Counted from the first letter of the stretch, positions 26,929-36,091 are shown. The stretch is 64,000 bases of DNA from UMGS1851 sp900555605 (GCA_902472555.1 CABROF010000001.1:110221-174220); one strand, 5' to 3'. Numbers and translations are program-made. The notes: generated by a model from the letters alone, not told the origin.

Positions 26929-28223
26929 AGTCTATTTTTAATCGCTTCGGGCAGCCAATTCATCCGCGGACAGGCCGACCAGATGCCCGGCGTTCCCCGG
27001 GACTTTCTCAAAATTTCTTCTAAAACATGCAGCTGTGCCGCACCCACCAGAATACGGGCTCCGGTGATCCTCCCTAGCACATCTACTGCCGTAATGTATT
27101 GTTCTGTACGCAGCATTTCTGTTTTTGCTCCCGACGGACCGCACCACAGCGCAATTACAGGAGGCGCCTGCTCCTGAAGCTCATATGCCAGGTCCAGCAG
27201 TGTATCTTCCTCATAGTCCGGCGGCTGTACGGAAAGCACAGGTTCGTTTTTGTCCACTTTTTTACCTGCGCCGGGGTCTGTGTCTGCCCGCGTCTGCGGA
27301 CGGAGCTGTGCAATACGGGCGGAGAGTGCCGCAATATGTGCGGCAGAGGTTCCGCAGCAGCCGCCCAAAATGACGGCACCTGCTTCTGCAAGCGCTTCAC
27401 ATGCTGCGGCAAAATCTTCCGGCGTTTGTGTATAAACTGTTTTTCCCTCTATGATCTCGGGCAGACCGCAGTTCGGCTTTGCAATGATGGGTAAATGGGT
27501 ATTGCGCCTCATTTCTTGAATCACAGGAAGCATCCGCTCCGCACCGAAGCTGCAGTTCGCACCGACTGCGGATACGCCCCAGTGCGTCAAATGCGCTGCA
27601 CACGCGCCCGGCTGATCTCCCATCATCGTCCGTCCGTTTTCTTCAAATGCCAGTGTAGCAAAAATCAGCGGCAGCGGCTGCTGTCTGCCAAAGCTGCCCG
27701 CAGGCACGGAGGCGCCGTCCTCACCGGAAACAATTCCGCCAAAATGTGCGCGGATACAATCTTTTGCTGCAAACACGGCGGCTTTCAGCTCATAAAGATC
27801 CGTAAACGTTTCAAAATGAATGATATCCGCGCCTGCCTTAAGCGCAATTTCCACCATATCATAAAACATCCGATATGCCTCATCAAAGGAAAGGTCTCCT
27901 GAAGGAAGCATCATGCGTCCAATGGGGCCGGCTGAAAAAGCAACGGCCGCCCCTGTATCCGCAGCCGCCCTCCGGGCAAGCTGCACGCCCGTCCGGATAA
28001 TCGCCTCCTGCTTTTCGGCAAGGCCGTATTTGGCAAGCGCAAACACATTTGCAGCAAATGTGTTCGTTTGAATGTATGCACTCCCGGCTTCCGCATACGA
28101 GCGCAGCACATTGTATACGGAATCCGAATGGCTGAGATTCCATTCTTCCGCACATCCTTCCAGTCCGTACTGCATCAGCATGGTTCCCTTGGAACCGTCA
28201 TATACAACATATCCATTTTCCAT
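26901..28223 (-). CDS. homocysteine S-methyltransferase family protein
   Basis: A 440-residue protein. Residues 1-290 form the zinc-dependent Hcy methyltransferase barrel seen at the start of MetH and in betaine-homocysteine methyltransferase: VYDGSKGTMLMQYG, NTFAANVF, and the zinc cysteines in GANCSFG and GGCCGTSAAHI. Residues about 310-440 match no MetH pterin or cobalamin module that I can see. So it is either a stand-alone methyltransferase with an unassigned tail or a shortened MetH. The methyl donor is unknown. AGGAGGG precedes the ATG. The tail carries the apgM promoter. Confidence 0.82.
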   Translation of the reverse strand: MENGYVVYDGSKGTMLMQYGLEGCAEEWNLSHSDSVYNVLRSYAEAGSAYIQTNTFAANVFALAKYGLAEKQEAIIRTGVQLARRAAADTGAAVAFSAGPIGRMMLPSGDLSFDEAYRMFYDMVEIALKAGADIIHFETFTDLYELKAAVFAAKDCIRAHFGGIVSGEDGASVPAGSFGRQQPLPLIFATLAFEENGRTMMGDQPGACAAHLTHWGVSAVGANCSFGAERMLPVIQEMRRNTHLPIIAKPNCGLPEIIEGKTVYTQTPEDFAAACEALAEAGAVILGGCCGTSAAHIAALSARIAQLRPQTRADTDPGAGKKVDKNEPVLSVQPPDYEEDTLLDLAYELQEQAPPVIALWCGPSGAKTEMLRTEQYITAVDVLGRITGARILVGAAQLHVLEEILRKSRGTPGIWSACPRMNWLPEAIKNRLCSEYGCDV

Positions 28224-28262
28224 ACGAACTTCCCTCCTTCTGCAGGTTTTGAATACGCGCCG

Positions 28263-29267
28263 TCACGGATTTTCCGTTCCGCCCTCCGCTTCCGCACCTT
28301 TCTTTGGGGAAGACGGCACAGACGGCAGAGAAAGCAATTCTTCCGAAGTTTCCCGCAAAATATAGATTGGACGCTTTTTCACCTCGAGATAAGTTTTTGC
28401 AAGATACTGGCCTAAAATGCCAATGCTGAAAAGCTGTATTCCGCTGAGCATGAAAATAATGCAGATCATAGACGCCCATCCGTAAGCAGAACCGCTCCAG
28501 ATTAATTCTCGGATCACAATTACAATAATTGCGATAAAAGAAAGAAAACATAATAAAATACCGACAATTGAGGAAATTGCCAGGGGCGCCGTGGAAAATG
28601 CTACAATTCCTTCAATAGAATATAAAAGCAGCTTCCAAAACGACCACTTTGTCTCCCCGTCGATACGTTCAATATTTTCATACTCCAGCCATTTGGTCCG
28701 ATATCCGACCCACCCGAATATTCCTTTTGAAAAACGGTTGTATTCCGAGACACGAATGATCGAATCAACCATTTTACGGTTCATCAGGCGAAAATCCCGC
28801 GCTCCGTCAACAATATTAGTCTTGCTGATCTTCCGCATAATTCTATAAAAACAACGGGCAAAAAAAGAACGGATCTTGGGCTCGCCCTTTCTGCTTACGC
28901 GGCGGGTTGCCGCACAATCATAGCCCTCTTCCTCCAGTGTCCGGATCATTTCCGGCAGCAGTGAGGGCGGGTCCTGCAGATCCGCATCCATAATGGCAAC
29001 ATAGTCTCCCCTGGAAGCCTCCATACCGGCATACATCGCCGCTTCTTTTCCGAAATTTCTGGAAAAGGACAGATACCGGACCCGCGGATCCTCTGCTGCA
29101 TATGCTTTCAAGAGTGCCAGCGTACCGTCCTCCGACCCGTCATCCACAAAAATAAATTCAAATTCCTTATCCGTAATTTCGCCTGCAATTCTTTTGATTT
29201 CCTCCCAAAAATGCGGCAGCGCCTTTTCTTCATAAAAGCACGGTACAATGATCGATATTTTCTTCAT
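28263..29267 (-). CDS. GT2 glycosyltransferase, DPM1/GtrB type
   Basis: About 334 residues from ATG at 29267 (GGAG nine bases upstream). The catalytic GT-A domain has IIVPCFYEEKALP at 5-17, FVDDGSEDGT at 40-49 and DADLQDPP with the metal-binding DAD at about 96. Two C-terminal membrane helices (about 225-255 and 262-290) anchor it. The family loads sugars onto polyprenyl phosphate for wall polymer or lipid glycosylation. It lies between rluD and the methyltransferase on the same strand. Confidence 0.92.
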   Translation of the reverse strand: MKKISIIVPCFYEEKALPHFWEEIKRIAGEITDKEFEFIFVDDGSEDGTLALLKAYAAEDPRVRYLSFSRNFGKEAAMYAGMEASRGDYVAIMDADLQDPPSLLPEMIRTLEEEGYDCAATRRVSRKGEPKIRSFFARCFYRIMRKISKTNIVDGARDFRLMNRKMVDSIIRVSEYNRFSKGIFGWVGYRTKWLEYENIERIDGETKWSFWKLLLYSIEGIVAFSTAPLAISSIVGILLCFLSFIAIIVIVIRELIWSGSAYGWASMICIIFMLSGIQLFSIGILGQYLAKTYLEVKKRPIYILRETSEELLSLPSVPSSPKKGAEAEGGTENP

Positions 29268-29305
29268 TGTTTCTGCTCCGCCTCCCTTATTGCAATCATC
29301 TTTTA

Positions 29306-30253
29306 TCAAAGCGGTCCTTCCCCCAGCCGCCGCATCAGCTCCTGAAAGTCTGCCGGCGGTTCCGCTGTAAAAAACATTTCTTTGCCATCAGCCGGGTGAA
29401 GGAAGTGCAGCTGCTGCGCATGAAGCGCCTGACCGTTGATTCCTCTTTTATTTTTATAGCCGTATACCGGATCACCTGTCACAGGATGTCCGATATATGC
29501 CAGGTGTACGCGTATTTGATGGGTACGGCCTGTCTCAAGCCTGCAGGACACAAGCGAACAGCAGGCATAACGCTCCAGCACGGTATAATGCGTGACAGCC
29601 GGCTTTCCGTTTTTTAAGTTCACGCACATGCGCTTGCGGTCTGTGGGATGACGTCCGACCGGTGCGTCAACCGTGCCGCCCGGCTCGGAAAGAATCCCTT
29701 CAACGACTGCCAAATACTGCCGGAACATCGTATGCGTCTGCAGCTGCCGCGACAAGCATATGTGTGCATGGTTATTCTTTGCCGCAACGAGCAAACCGGT
29801 GGTATCTTTATCAATCCGGTGCACGATTCCCGGCCGCCTGACTCCGTTAATATCGGATAAATCGCTGCAATGATACAAAAGCGCATTCACCAGCGTCCCG
29901 CTGATATTTCCCGCCGCAGGATGCACCACCATGCCGCGGCATTTATTAATCACAATTACATCCTGATCTTCATAGATAATATCAATGGGGATATTTTCCG
30001 GCAGAATTTCTGCCGGCTCAGGCTCAGGCACCAGCACGGAAAGGCAGTCCTCAGCTTTTACACGGTAATTCGGCCGGCTGCGTGCACCGTTTACCAGAAT
30101 ACATCCCTCTTCTATCAGCTTCTGTCCGTAACTGCGGCTCGAAAGGCCGGCCATCGGATGCTTTGCCAGATATTGATCAAGCCGCTCTCCTGCTTCTTCC
30201 GGCGGGACAGTCAGAAAAATGCGATCTTCTTCTGTCATATTATATAAAATCAT
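29306..30253 (-). CDS. rluD: RluA-family pseudouridine synthase (RluD-like)
   Basis: A 315-residue enzyme that makes pseudouridine in 23S rRNA. The S4 RNA-binding domain occupies residues 10-75. The catalytic domain has GMVVHPAAGN and the signature HRIDKDTTGLLVAAKN with the nucleophilic Asp (about 142), followed by CRLETGRTHQIRVHLAYIGHPV. It comes right after lspA, the standard Firmicute lspA-rluD pair. RluB/C/D paralogue identity is not settled by sequence alone. Confidence 0.92.
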   Translation of the reverse strand: MILYNMTEEDRIFLTVPPEEAGERLDQYLAKHPMAGLSSRSYGQKLIEEGCILVNGARSRPNYRVKAEDCLSVLVPEPEPAEILPENIPIDIIYEDQDVIVINKCRGMVVHPAAGNISGTLVNALLYHCSDLSDINGVRRPGIVHRIDKDTTGLLVAAKNNHAHICLSRQLQTHTMFRQYLAVVEGILSEPGGTVDAPVGRHPTDRKRMCVNLKNGKPAVTHYTVLERYACCSLVSCRLETGRTHQIRVHLAYIGHPVTGDPVYGYKNKRGINGQALHAQQLHFLHPADGKEMFFTAEPPADFQELMRRLGEGPL

Positions 30254-30298
30254 GAGCTTGTCCTTCCTGTGTATTTCCGTATCTGCCGCTTGATTTCT

Positions 30299-30955
30299 CT
30301 AATCTTTTTCTTCTGTTTTACACTCGGAGGGGGAATCTGCCTCCGCATGAAAAAATTCTGTATCCGCCTGCGGCGGTACTGCTCCGCCGCCTCTTTCCAA
30401 CTCCGCGGACCGCGTCTTCGTATGCATCATACGGCTGGCATAGGTATCCGGCCGTATGACAGAACCGTTCTTCAGGAAAAACAATACATAAATAAGCAGC
30501 AAAAAACACCCTACCGTTATACACATATCCGCAAAGTTAAAGTTTGGGAAGCGATAGCCGAAAATATGAAAGCTCAAAAAATCCACCACATACCCATTCC
30601 TCACACGATCAATTACATTTCCCGCCGCGCCGCTCAGAATCAAAACCAGGCATGCAGAAAAGATGCGTGAGGAAGATGCATAAATGAGGTAAGCGATCAG
30701 CAGCGATGCAAGAATGGTGAAAACAGCCAGCCATGCAGTATGATCAGCAAAAATCCCCCAAGCCGCGCCGGTATTTTCTGCGTATTCCAGCTGAAAAAAA
30801 CCTTTTATAACTGTAATTGTGTGATTCTTTATTTCCCGGGAAATCACCCATTTTGTGAATTGATCAACGCAAGCCAATGCCGCCGCGCCTGCGCAGCAAA
30901 TCAGAAAGCGCCGCCAAATGATACCTTTTCCTATCTGCTTTTGTTCCTGCTTCAT
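30299..30955 (-). CDS. lspA: prolipoprotein signal peptidase II with C-terminal extension
   Basis: About 218 residues; ATG at 30955 has AGGGTG upstream. Four membrane helices and the two catalytic aspartates are visible: GNVIDRVRNGYVVDF and FPNFNFADMCITVG. It cleaves lipoprotein signal peptides before the lipidated Cys; several lipoproteins in this window would be clients. The protein is 50-60 residues longer than the usual 150-165. The extra hydrophilic tail after the last helix is rich in Glu, Arg and Ser and looks disordered. Confidence 0.95.
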   Translation of the reverse strand: MKQEQKQIGKGIIWRRFLICCAGAAALACVDQFTKWVISREIKNHTITVIKGFFQLEYAENTGAAWGIFADHTAWLAVFTILASLLIAYLIYASSSRIFSACLVLILSGAAGNVIDRVRNGYVVDFLSFHIFGYRFPNFNFADMCITVGCFLLLIYVLFFLKNGSVIRPDTYASRMMHTKTRSAELERGGGAVPPQADTEFFHAEADSPSECKTEEKD

Positions 30956-31003
30956 ATTCTTCACCCTATCCCCTATTCCCCTATAAATGCAGATTCGAAC
31001 TTT

Positions 31004-32743
31004 TTATGGCGCCGGGGCTTCCGTAGACTGCGTGCCGACCGTATAAATATGCCATTTTGAAAAGTCTCCCAGCGGATCCCACGCACATACGAGATCGATG
31101 CCTTTTATCTGATCGGCGGCGGTAACAGCACCGCTTCGAAAATACAATCCGAACATCGGCAGCTCGTCCTCCAATATCTGTCGGATCTGCGTTGTTATCG
31201 GTTCACAATATGCAGAAAGATCCGTAAAATCTGAACCCTCATAGGCCAGATACAGCGCGTTGGACAACGTATCCAGCCGGCTGTTGGTATACCCGCAAAA
31301 ATTCAGGCTCCCGCGGCTGCCGAATACAGCATAAAAGTCAGGCCAAAAGCCGACATTTAATTTTACGGCGGCGATAGAATAGTTCCGGCTGTTTAATGCC
31401 GTTTCAAATTGACCGCCGTCGATTGTGGTCACTGACAAGACAATACCAAACTCCGCCAGCTGCTGTTTCAAATAATTAGAAAGATATGCCATCTCCATAT
31501 CAGCGGCAGAGATCAGGCAGGTGACCGTAAGCCTGTTTTTCTTAGCAGTATCGCCGGTCTTATACCAATATCCCGTTGCAGGATCCTTCTGATATCCCGC
31601 CAGGCCCAGATAATAAAAAACCTGCTCCTCATCCTTTTCATAAACACTCCCGCGTTCACGCCAGTAATAGGTTCCGGAAAACACAGGCCATTTAGCCGCC
31701 GTCCCCCAGCCTGAAGCACCGATATTTACCGCGCCGCTGCTGTCAAAGCAATAGGAAAGCGCTTTTCTGACATTCAGATCATATATCGGATCTCCGCTGT
31801 TTTTTGCCGTCAGATTCGGGACCAGACAAACAAAGCCTCTATCCGCATATTTATACGACTGATATCCGGCTTTCTGCGCATATTGCGCTACAGATTCCTC
31901 GCGGAATACAAACAAATCTGCATCTGATTCATTCTTTTCACGTTCATTTGCGAATTGGAGAAGTGCAATCGTATCGATATACGGCAGGTCAGACCAGTAG
32001 TCCGTATTTCGCTCAAACCGGATGCAGCTTTCCGAATGATCCAGGTACCGGTACATCCCGGTTCCCACCGGCGCACGGTCGTCAGCAGTGCCCCCTTTTA
32101 AGATCGGAAAATATAATTTACACGGTAAAAACGCATCCGGCTGGGATAGCGTAAAGCGAACGCTGTATTCTGATGTGGCCGTACAGCTTAGGACGCCGGC
32201 AACACACGGCCCGTAAGAACCGCCGTTTTGTATCAGCCATGATACGGTTGCAGTCACATCCGCAGCATGAAACACCGTGCCATCATGCCATTTTACCCCT
32301 TCTCTCAGCGTAAAATCCCACGTACGCCCGCCATCTGCCGTTTCCCACCCGACAGCCAGCTCCTCCGCGGCAGCCTGGCTGTGATCAAGTCGTATTAAGG
32401 AGTCAAATACCAGCGACATATAACATTTGATATCCTCGTTATTTGTTTTCAGCGGATTGAGCGTGTCCAATCCGCTCACGCCCATAGAGACACCCCCTCC
32501 TGCAGCCGGCTGTACGATAATTCCGCTGTTTTGCTCCGGGGCAGGCGTTACGTCAAAGGGAATTGTCGGCAGAGGCGTCCGCTCGTCTATATAACTGCTG
32601 CCGCAGCCCGAAGCAGCAGCAAATAAAGCAAACGCGAAAAGGCCGCACAGCAGGCACAGCACCATCCGGCGGCTTCTCTTGAAATAGCCTTTGCCCTTTC
32701 CGCCTTTATCGCGATTGAAAAAAACCGCGTTCTGACGTTTCAT
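31004..32743 (-). CDS. peptide/nickel-type ABC transporter substrate-binding lipoprotein (SBP_bac_5)
   Basis: About 579 residues. ATG at 32743 has AAGGA upstream. A basic stretch and membrane segment end in AAASGC, a lipobox (Cys about 47). The mature domain shows family-5 features: LNPLKTNNEDIKCYMSLVFDSLIRLD, LREGVKWHDGTVFHAADV and the later NLTAKNSGDPIYDLNVRKALSYCFD. It would capture oligopeptides or a metal chelate. No permease or ATPase is adjacent. It is 98 bases downstream of pgeF, with a GC-rich hairpin between them. Confidence 0.88.
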   Translation of the reverse strand: MKRQNAVFFNRDKGGKGKGYFKRSRRMVLCLLCGLFAFALFAAASGCGSSYIDERTPLPTIPFDVTPAPEQNSGIIVQPAAGGGVSMGVSGLDTLNPLKTNNEDIKCYMSLVFDSLIRLDHSQAAAEELAVGWETADGGRTWDFTLREGVKWHDGTVFHAADVTATVSWLIQNGGSYGPCVAGVLSCTATSEYSVRFTLSQPDAFLPCKLYFPILKGGTADDRAPVGTGMYRYLDHSESCIRFERNTDYWSDLPYIDTIALLQFANEREKNESDADLFVFREESVAQYAQKAGYQSYKYADRGFVCLVPNLTAKNSGDPIYDLNVRKALSYCFDSSGAVNIGASGWGTAAKWPVFSGTYYWRERGSVYEKDEEQVFYYLGLAGYQKDPATGYWYKTGDTAKKNRLTVTCLISAADMEMAYLSNYLKQQLAEFGIVLSVTTIDGGQFETALNSRNYSIAAVKLNVGFWPDFYAVFGSRGSLNFCGYTNSRLDTLSNALYLAYEGSDFTDLSAYCEPITTQIRQILEDELPMFGLYFRSGAVTAADQIKGIDLVCAWDPLGDFSKWHIYTVGTQSTEAPAP

Positions 32744-32793
32744 TTCGTTCCTTCTGCTTGTCAAAATCTTTTCCTTTCTTGTTTTCTGCCGCG

Positions 32794-32813
32794 CTGCGGC
32801 GCGTGCGCCGCAG
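32794..32813. other. GC-rich hairpin in pgeF-SBP spacer
   Basis: Perfect 8-base arms CTGCGGCG/CGCCGCAG with a 4-base loop. No T-run follows on the minus strand, so it is more likely an mRNA stability or attenuating hairpin than a terminator. Confidence 0.5.
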
Positions 32814-32841
32814 CACACAACAGCGCTGCCCGCTAAAACGC

Positions 32842-33804
32842 TTACCGAAGCCCGATAAAAGCAGCCATGGCGCCTGTCTTTCCATGGTCTCTTCTATGGG
32901 AAAACCACCGCTCCGGATCACAGCTGGTACAAATTCCGGTTACATCGATGTGCTCCGGGCAGACGCCGCATTCCGTCAGCGTTGCAAAAATAAACCGTTC
33001 TAAAGAAATATATCCTTTGGAAGCCGCCTCCGAATCCTTTTTTTCGCCGGCTTCCGTACATCTGCGCATACACATATAATCCGGATCTTCCGCAAGACTG
33101 CCGAAGGCTCCGAAGAACGCTTCACAAACCTCTGGGCCCACCTCAAAGCAGCACATTCCGATACAGGGACCGATCACAACGGATAAGTCCTCGGGAGCGC
33201 TTCCAAAGCACAGGGCCATTTTACGTACCACATTTCTGCTGATTCGTTCCGCAGTCCCGCGCCAGCCGGAATGCGCCAGGCCCACCGCTTTGTGTACCGG
33301 GTCATAGAACAGAACCGGTACGCAGTCTCCATGTATGGTACATAAAGTGATTCCCCTTGTGTTGGTAACCATTGCATCATAACCGCAGGCAAGAATCTCA
33401 TCCGGTGTCTGTCTGGCCACGCCGATTCCCCGCAGCGCCTGCGTCACATGCAGTACGCGGCCGCTGTGAACCTGGGGAACACAGGTAATAGAATCCAAAG
33501 GAACATCCAATGCATATGCCGCCCGCCTGTAGTTTTCCATGACCCGGGTGCGGGCATTCTCTCTGCGGAAGCTTAAATTCAAGCTGCGGCATCTGCCCTC
33601 GGAAACGCCGCCGCTTCTTGCCGTAAATCCGTGAACAAGCGCCGCATCCGTATGCCCTGCGGCAGACACGCGCCCCACAGCCTCCGATAATCGGTCAAAC
33701 TGCAAAAGAATAACCGGATCTGCCGAATCCACCGCTTCTTCTGCCCGGCCGCTCTTTTGATCCCCACAGGGTTCCTTTATATAAACTGTTTTGTACCGAT
33801 ACAT
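32842..33804 (-). CDS. pgeF: YfiH/PgeF-family laccase-domain protein
   Basis: A 320-residue protein of the multicopper polyphenol-oxidase (laccase-domain) family. Members act as purine nucleoside phosphorylase/adenosine deaminase or as a peptidoglycan-editing factor. The zinc-site motifs are HGDCVPVLFYD, GLAHSGWRGT and IGPCIGMCCFEVG. ATG follows GGAGG by five bases. An N-terminal extension of about 35 acidic residues is unusual. It has its own promoter, back to back with the nfo promoter, and a copy of the GGTVGG repeat lies at the predicted transcript start. Confidence 0.9.
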   Translation of the reverse strand: MYRYKTVYIKEPCGDQKSGRAEEAVDSADPVILLQFDRLSEAVGRVSAAGHTDAALVHGFTARSGGVSEGRCRSLNLSFRRENARTRVMENYRRAAYALDVPLDSITCVPQVHSGRVLHVTQALRGIGVARQTPDEILACGYDAMVTNTRGITLCTIHGDCVPVLFYDPVHKAVGLAHSGWRGTAERISRNVVRKMALCFGSAPEDLSVVIGPCIGMCCFEVGPEVCEAFFGAFGSLAEDPDYMCMRRCTEAGEKKDSEAASKGYISLERFIFATLTECGVCPEHIDVTGICTSCDPERWFSHRRDHGKTGAMAAFIGLR

Positions 33805-33843
33805 ACCAACCTCCGTTATCTTTGAAACATCAGTGGAAACATC

Positions 33844-33856
33844 AGGGTGGGAGCCT
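33844..33856 (+). repeat. GGTVGG repeat copy 1 (exact core)
   Basis: AGGGTGGGAGCCT, exact match to core AGGGTVGGRNCYT. First copy met from the left of the window. It lies at about +1 to +14 of the predicted pgeF transcript, antisense to it. Confidence 0.75.
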
Positions 33857-33863
33857 CTTTCGT

Positions 33864-33892
33864 ATTGTACTACAACCGTTCAGTGTTGGCAA
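33864..33892 (-). promoter_or_regulatory. sigma-A promoter of pgeF
   Basis: On the minus strand TTGCCA (33892-33887) and TACAAT (33869-33864), 17-base spacer. Confidence 0.75.
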
Positions 33893-33905
33893 ATGAAAAA
33901 GGCGT

Positions 33906-33934
33906 TTGCGGCCCTGTCTAAAAGCTGTTATACT
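33906..33934 (+). promoter_or_regulatory. sigma-A promoter of nfo
   Basis: TTGCGG (33906-33911) and TATACT (33929-33934), 17-base spacer, about 75 bases before the ATG; divergent from the pgeF promoter. Confidence 0.65.
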
Positions 33935-34009
33935 ATCAAAGACGTTTATTGTAATAGATTTTGACGCGGCGCGCCTTTGCGGTCAGGCTGCGGGAAAGCA
34001 GGGATTTAT

Positions 34010-34846
34010 ATGTTGCATATCGGCTGTCATTTATCTTCGTCAAAGGGATACGCGCATATGGCAGAAGAAGCGCTGTCCATCGGAGGAAACACCTTTCAGT
34101 TTTTTACAAGAAACCCGCGGGGCGGCCAGGCCAAGGCCATTGATCCTGCAGACATTGCCGCGTTTTTATCAGCAGCCGCGGCGCACGCATTTGCGCCGGT
34201 CATGGCACATGCACCGTATACCCTGAACCCCTGTGCAGAAAAAGCCTATGTCCGGGAATTTACGCAGAATACAATGGCAGACGATTTAAAACGCCTCGAA
34301 TGGACCCCTGGCAATTATTATAATTTTCATCCGGGCAGTCATGTCGGCCAGGGCAGTGAAATAGGGATTGCGATGATTGCGGATATGTTGAACAAAATTA
34401 TCAGACCGGAGCAGCACACAAAAATTCTTTTAGAGACCATGTCCGGCAAGGGCAGTGAGGTGGGAGGCAAATTTGAAGAACTCAGAGCCATCATGGACAG
34501 AGTGGATCATGCGGAAATGCTCGGCGTCTGTCTGGATACCTGCCATGTTTATGATGCCGGCTATGATATTGTAAATAATCTGGACGGCGTGCTGGCGGAG
34601 TTTGATCAGATCATCGGACTTGAGCGACTGTGTGCAGTGCATTTGAACGATAGCAAAAATCCTTTTGCCAGCCATAAAGACCGACATGAAAAGATCGGCC
34701 GGGGTACTCTCGGACTGTCACTTTTTGCCGAGGTCATTAATCATCCCCGGCTGCGGGATCTGCCATTTTATCTGGAGACTCCGAACGAACTCGATGGTTA
34801 TCGGGAGGAAATCACGCTGCTCCGCTCTTTGTATCGGGATATATAA
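34010..34846 (+). CDS. nfo: endonuclease IV (AP endonuclease)
   Basis: A 278-residue TIM-barrel enzyme with three zinc ions that cuts 5' of abasic sites. Metal ligands are in FHPGSHVGQG, ILLETMSGKGSEVGG, CLDTCHVYDAGYD, VHLNDSKNPFASHKDRHEKIGRG and YLETPNE. The start MLHIGCHLSSSKGY is the family N terminus and AGGG lies upstream of ATG 34010; a longer reading from 33977 is rejected. Monocistronic on the plus strand. Confidence 0.96.
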   Translation: MLHIGCHLSSSKGYAHMAEEALSIGGNTFQFFTRNPRGGQAKAIDPADIAAFLSAAAAHAFAPVMAHAPYTLNPCAEKAYVREFTQNTMADDLKRLEWTPGNYYNFHPGSHVGQGSEIGIAMIADMLNKIIRPEQHTKILLETMSGKGSEVGGKFEELRAIMDRVDHAEMLGVCLDTCHVYDAGYDIVNNLDGVLAEFDQIIGLERLCAVHLNDSKNPFASHKDRHEKIGRGTLGLSLFAEVINHPRLRDLPFYLETPNELDGYREEITLLRSLYRDI

Positions 34847-34950
34847 GGATAAAAAGAATATGCGCAAATGTGAAATACCTGTCGTTGTCCCGGCGTCTTG
34901 CACCTGCGCCTTTTACAGCACAAAAACGCCGTCTATTTCAAAACTCTTTT

Positions 34951-35679
34951 TTATGATGGAAAATGTGCAAATTCTTCTTCGGTTCCGTTAAAAACATTTA
35001 AATCAATATACGTCTCCGGGCCGTCGTACCCCTTTAAGCTTCCCCTGTGGGAATACTGCCAAAAGGTCCATTCTCTGTTGTCCGGCAGCGCGGCCTTTTC
35101 ATAAACGCTGCGCAGCCAGATCGGATAGGCGCAGTAGCCGCCTCGGATATACATCTCATAGATGTCAGGCGTAACATATAAGATCGGTTTCATCTGATAA
35201 TGCTGCTCTAAGGCTGCCAGCAGCGAGTCTAAAATTGCGCATACATCTGCCTTCGGCAGCGGTTCGCTTCTATATTTTCCGTAGAATTCGAGATCAATTA
35301 CCGGCGGCAGCATATGGTCTGTTTTAGGTACGGTCTGAATAAAATTTTTTGCCTGAAACAGGCCGGGACTGTCATAGCTGAAAAAATGGTATGCACCTAT
35401 GCGGATATCCGTCTGCATTGCGGCGGACCAATTTTCCGAAAATAAGCTGTCCTGATAACTGCTGCCTTCTGTGGCTTTAATAAAAGCAAACCGGATATCC
35501 TGCCGTGCGATCTGCTGCCAGTCAATCGTCCCCTGATAATGAGATACGTCAATTCCTCTGACCGGATATTCTGTTAAGGATGGGCTATTGAACCAAAGCC
35601 TGCCGCTGCAGAGCAATAGGCCGAGGGCGCTCAGCAAAACAAACAGCAGTACAAACCCGATAAAGAATCTCTTTTTCAT
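34951..35679 (-). CDS. GH25 family lysozyme, membrane-anchored
   Basis: About 242 residues. ATG at 35679 has GAGGG upstream. An N-terminal membrane helix (5-24) exports and probably anchors a GH25 muramidase domain: YPVRGIDVSHYQGTIDW (catalytic Asp), AFIKATEG, GAYHFFSY, PPVIDLEFYG (catalytic Asp/Glu), YVTPDIYEMYI and WQYSHRG. It would hydrolyse peptidoglycan outside the cell; its position next to the ger operon may be chance. It has its own promoter. Confidence 0.93.
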   Translation of the reverse strand: MKKRFFIGFVLLFVLLSALGLLLCSGRLWFNSPSLTEYPVRGIDVSHYQGTIDWQQIARQDIRFAFIKATEGSSYQDSLFSENWSAAMQTDIRIGAYHFFSYDSPGLFQAKNFIQTVPKTDHMLPPVIDLEFYGKYRSEPLPKADVCAILDSLLAALEQHYQMKPILYVTPDIYEMYIRGGYCAYPIWLRSVYEKAALPDNREWTFWQYSHRGSLKGYDGPETYIDLNVFNGTEEEFAHFPS

Positions 35680-35732
35680 CGTAAATTCCCTCGATCCATG
35701 TCCGCAAGCGTCTCGAATCAATTCCGCTTTTT

Positions 35733-35760
35733 ATTTTACCACAGATCCTTGCGTTCGCAA
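35733..35760 (-). promoter_or_regulatory. sigma-A promoter of the lysozyme gene
   Basis: On the minus strand TTGCGA (35760-35755) and TAAAAT (35738-35733), 16-base spacer. Confidence 0.65.
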
Positions 35761-35803
35761 CTGCTGCCATCATATTTTATATATACTGCATAGCGCCGTC
35801 CTC

Positions 35804-36040
35804 TCAATAGTGCCATTTGAGAATATCATGAAACAAATACACAACGCCGGCCATCGGCCCCGGAACCGTTATATCCGTCACATACAGAATCCAGAGCACA
35901 AACGCTGCCGAAAATAAAATCCAGAATACAAGATACTGTGCTTTTCGGGCATTCGATTTTGCCTCAGTCTCCTGCTTGATGTCAACAAACGCATACAAAG
36001 CAATCATCGCAAACACTACTAAAAGAATCAAATATGCCAT
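35804..36040 (-). CDS. small two-helix membrane protein, candidate germinant-receptor D subunit
   Basis: A 78-residue protein with two membrane helices (about 2-19 and 36-56) joined by a charged loop (DIKQETEAKSNARKAQ). AGGTGA precedes the ATG. It is the fourth gene after gerA-gerC-gerB on the same strand. Many Bacillus ger operons carry a D gene coding for a protein of just this size and topology that modulates receptor activity. Identification rests on size, topology and position, not on sequence similarity I can verify. Confidence 0.55.
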   Translation of the reverse strand: MAYLILLVVFAMIALYAFVDIKQETEAKSNARKAQYLVFWILFSAAFVLWILYVTDITVPGPMAGVVYLFHDILKWHY

Positions 36041-36091
36041 AAACTGTCACCTCTTTTCCAAACCGGGTCAGGTCACAAGCCACCAAACCAC

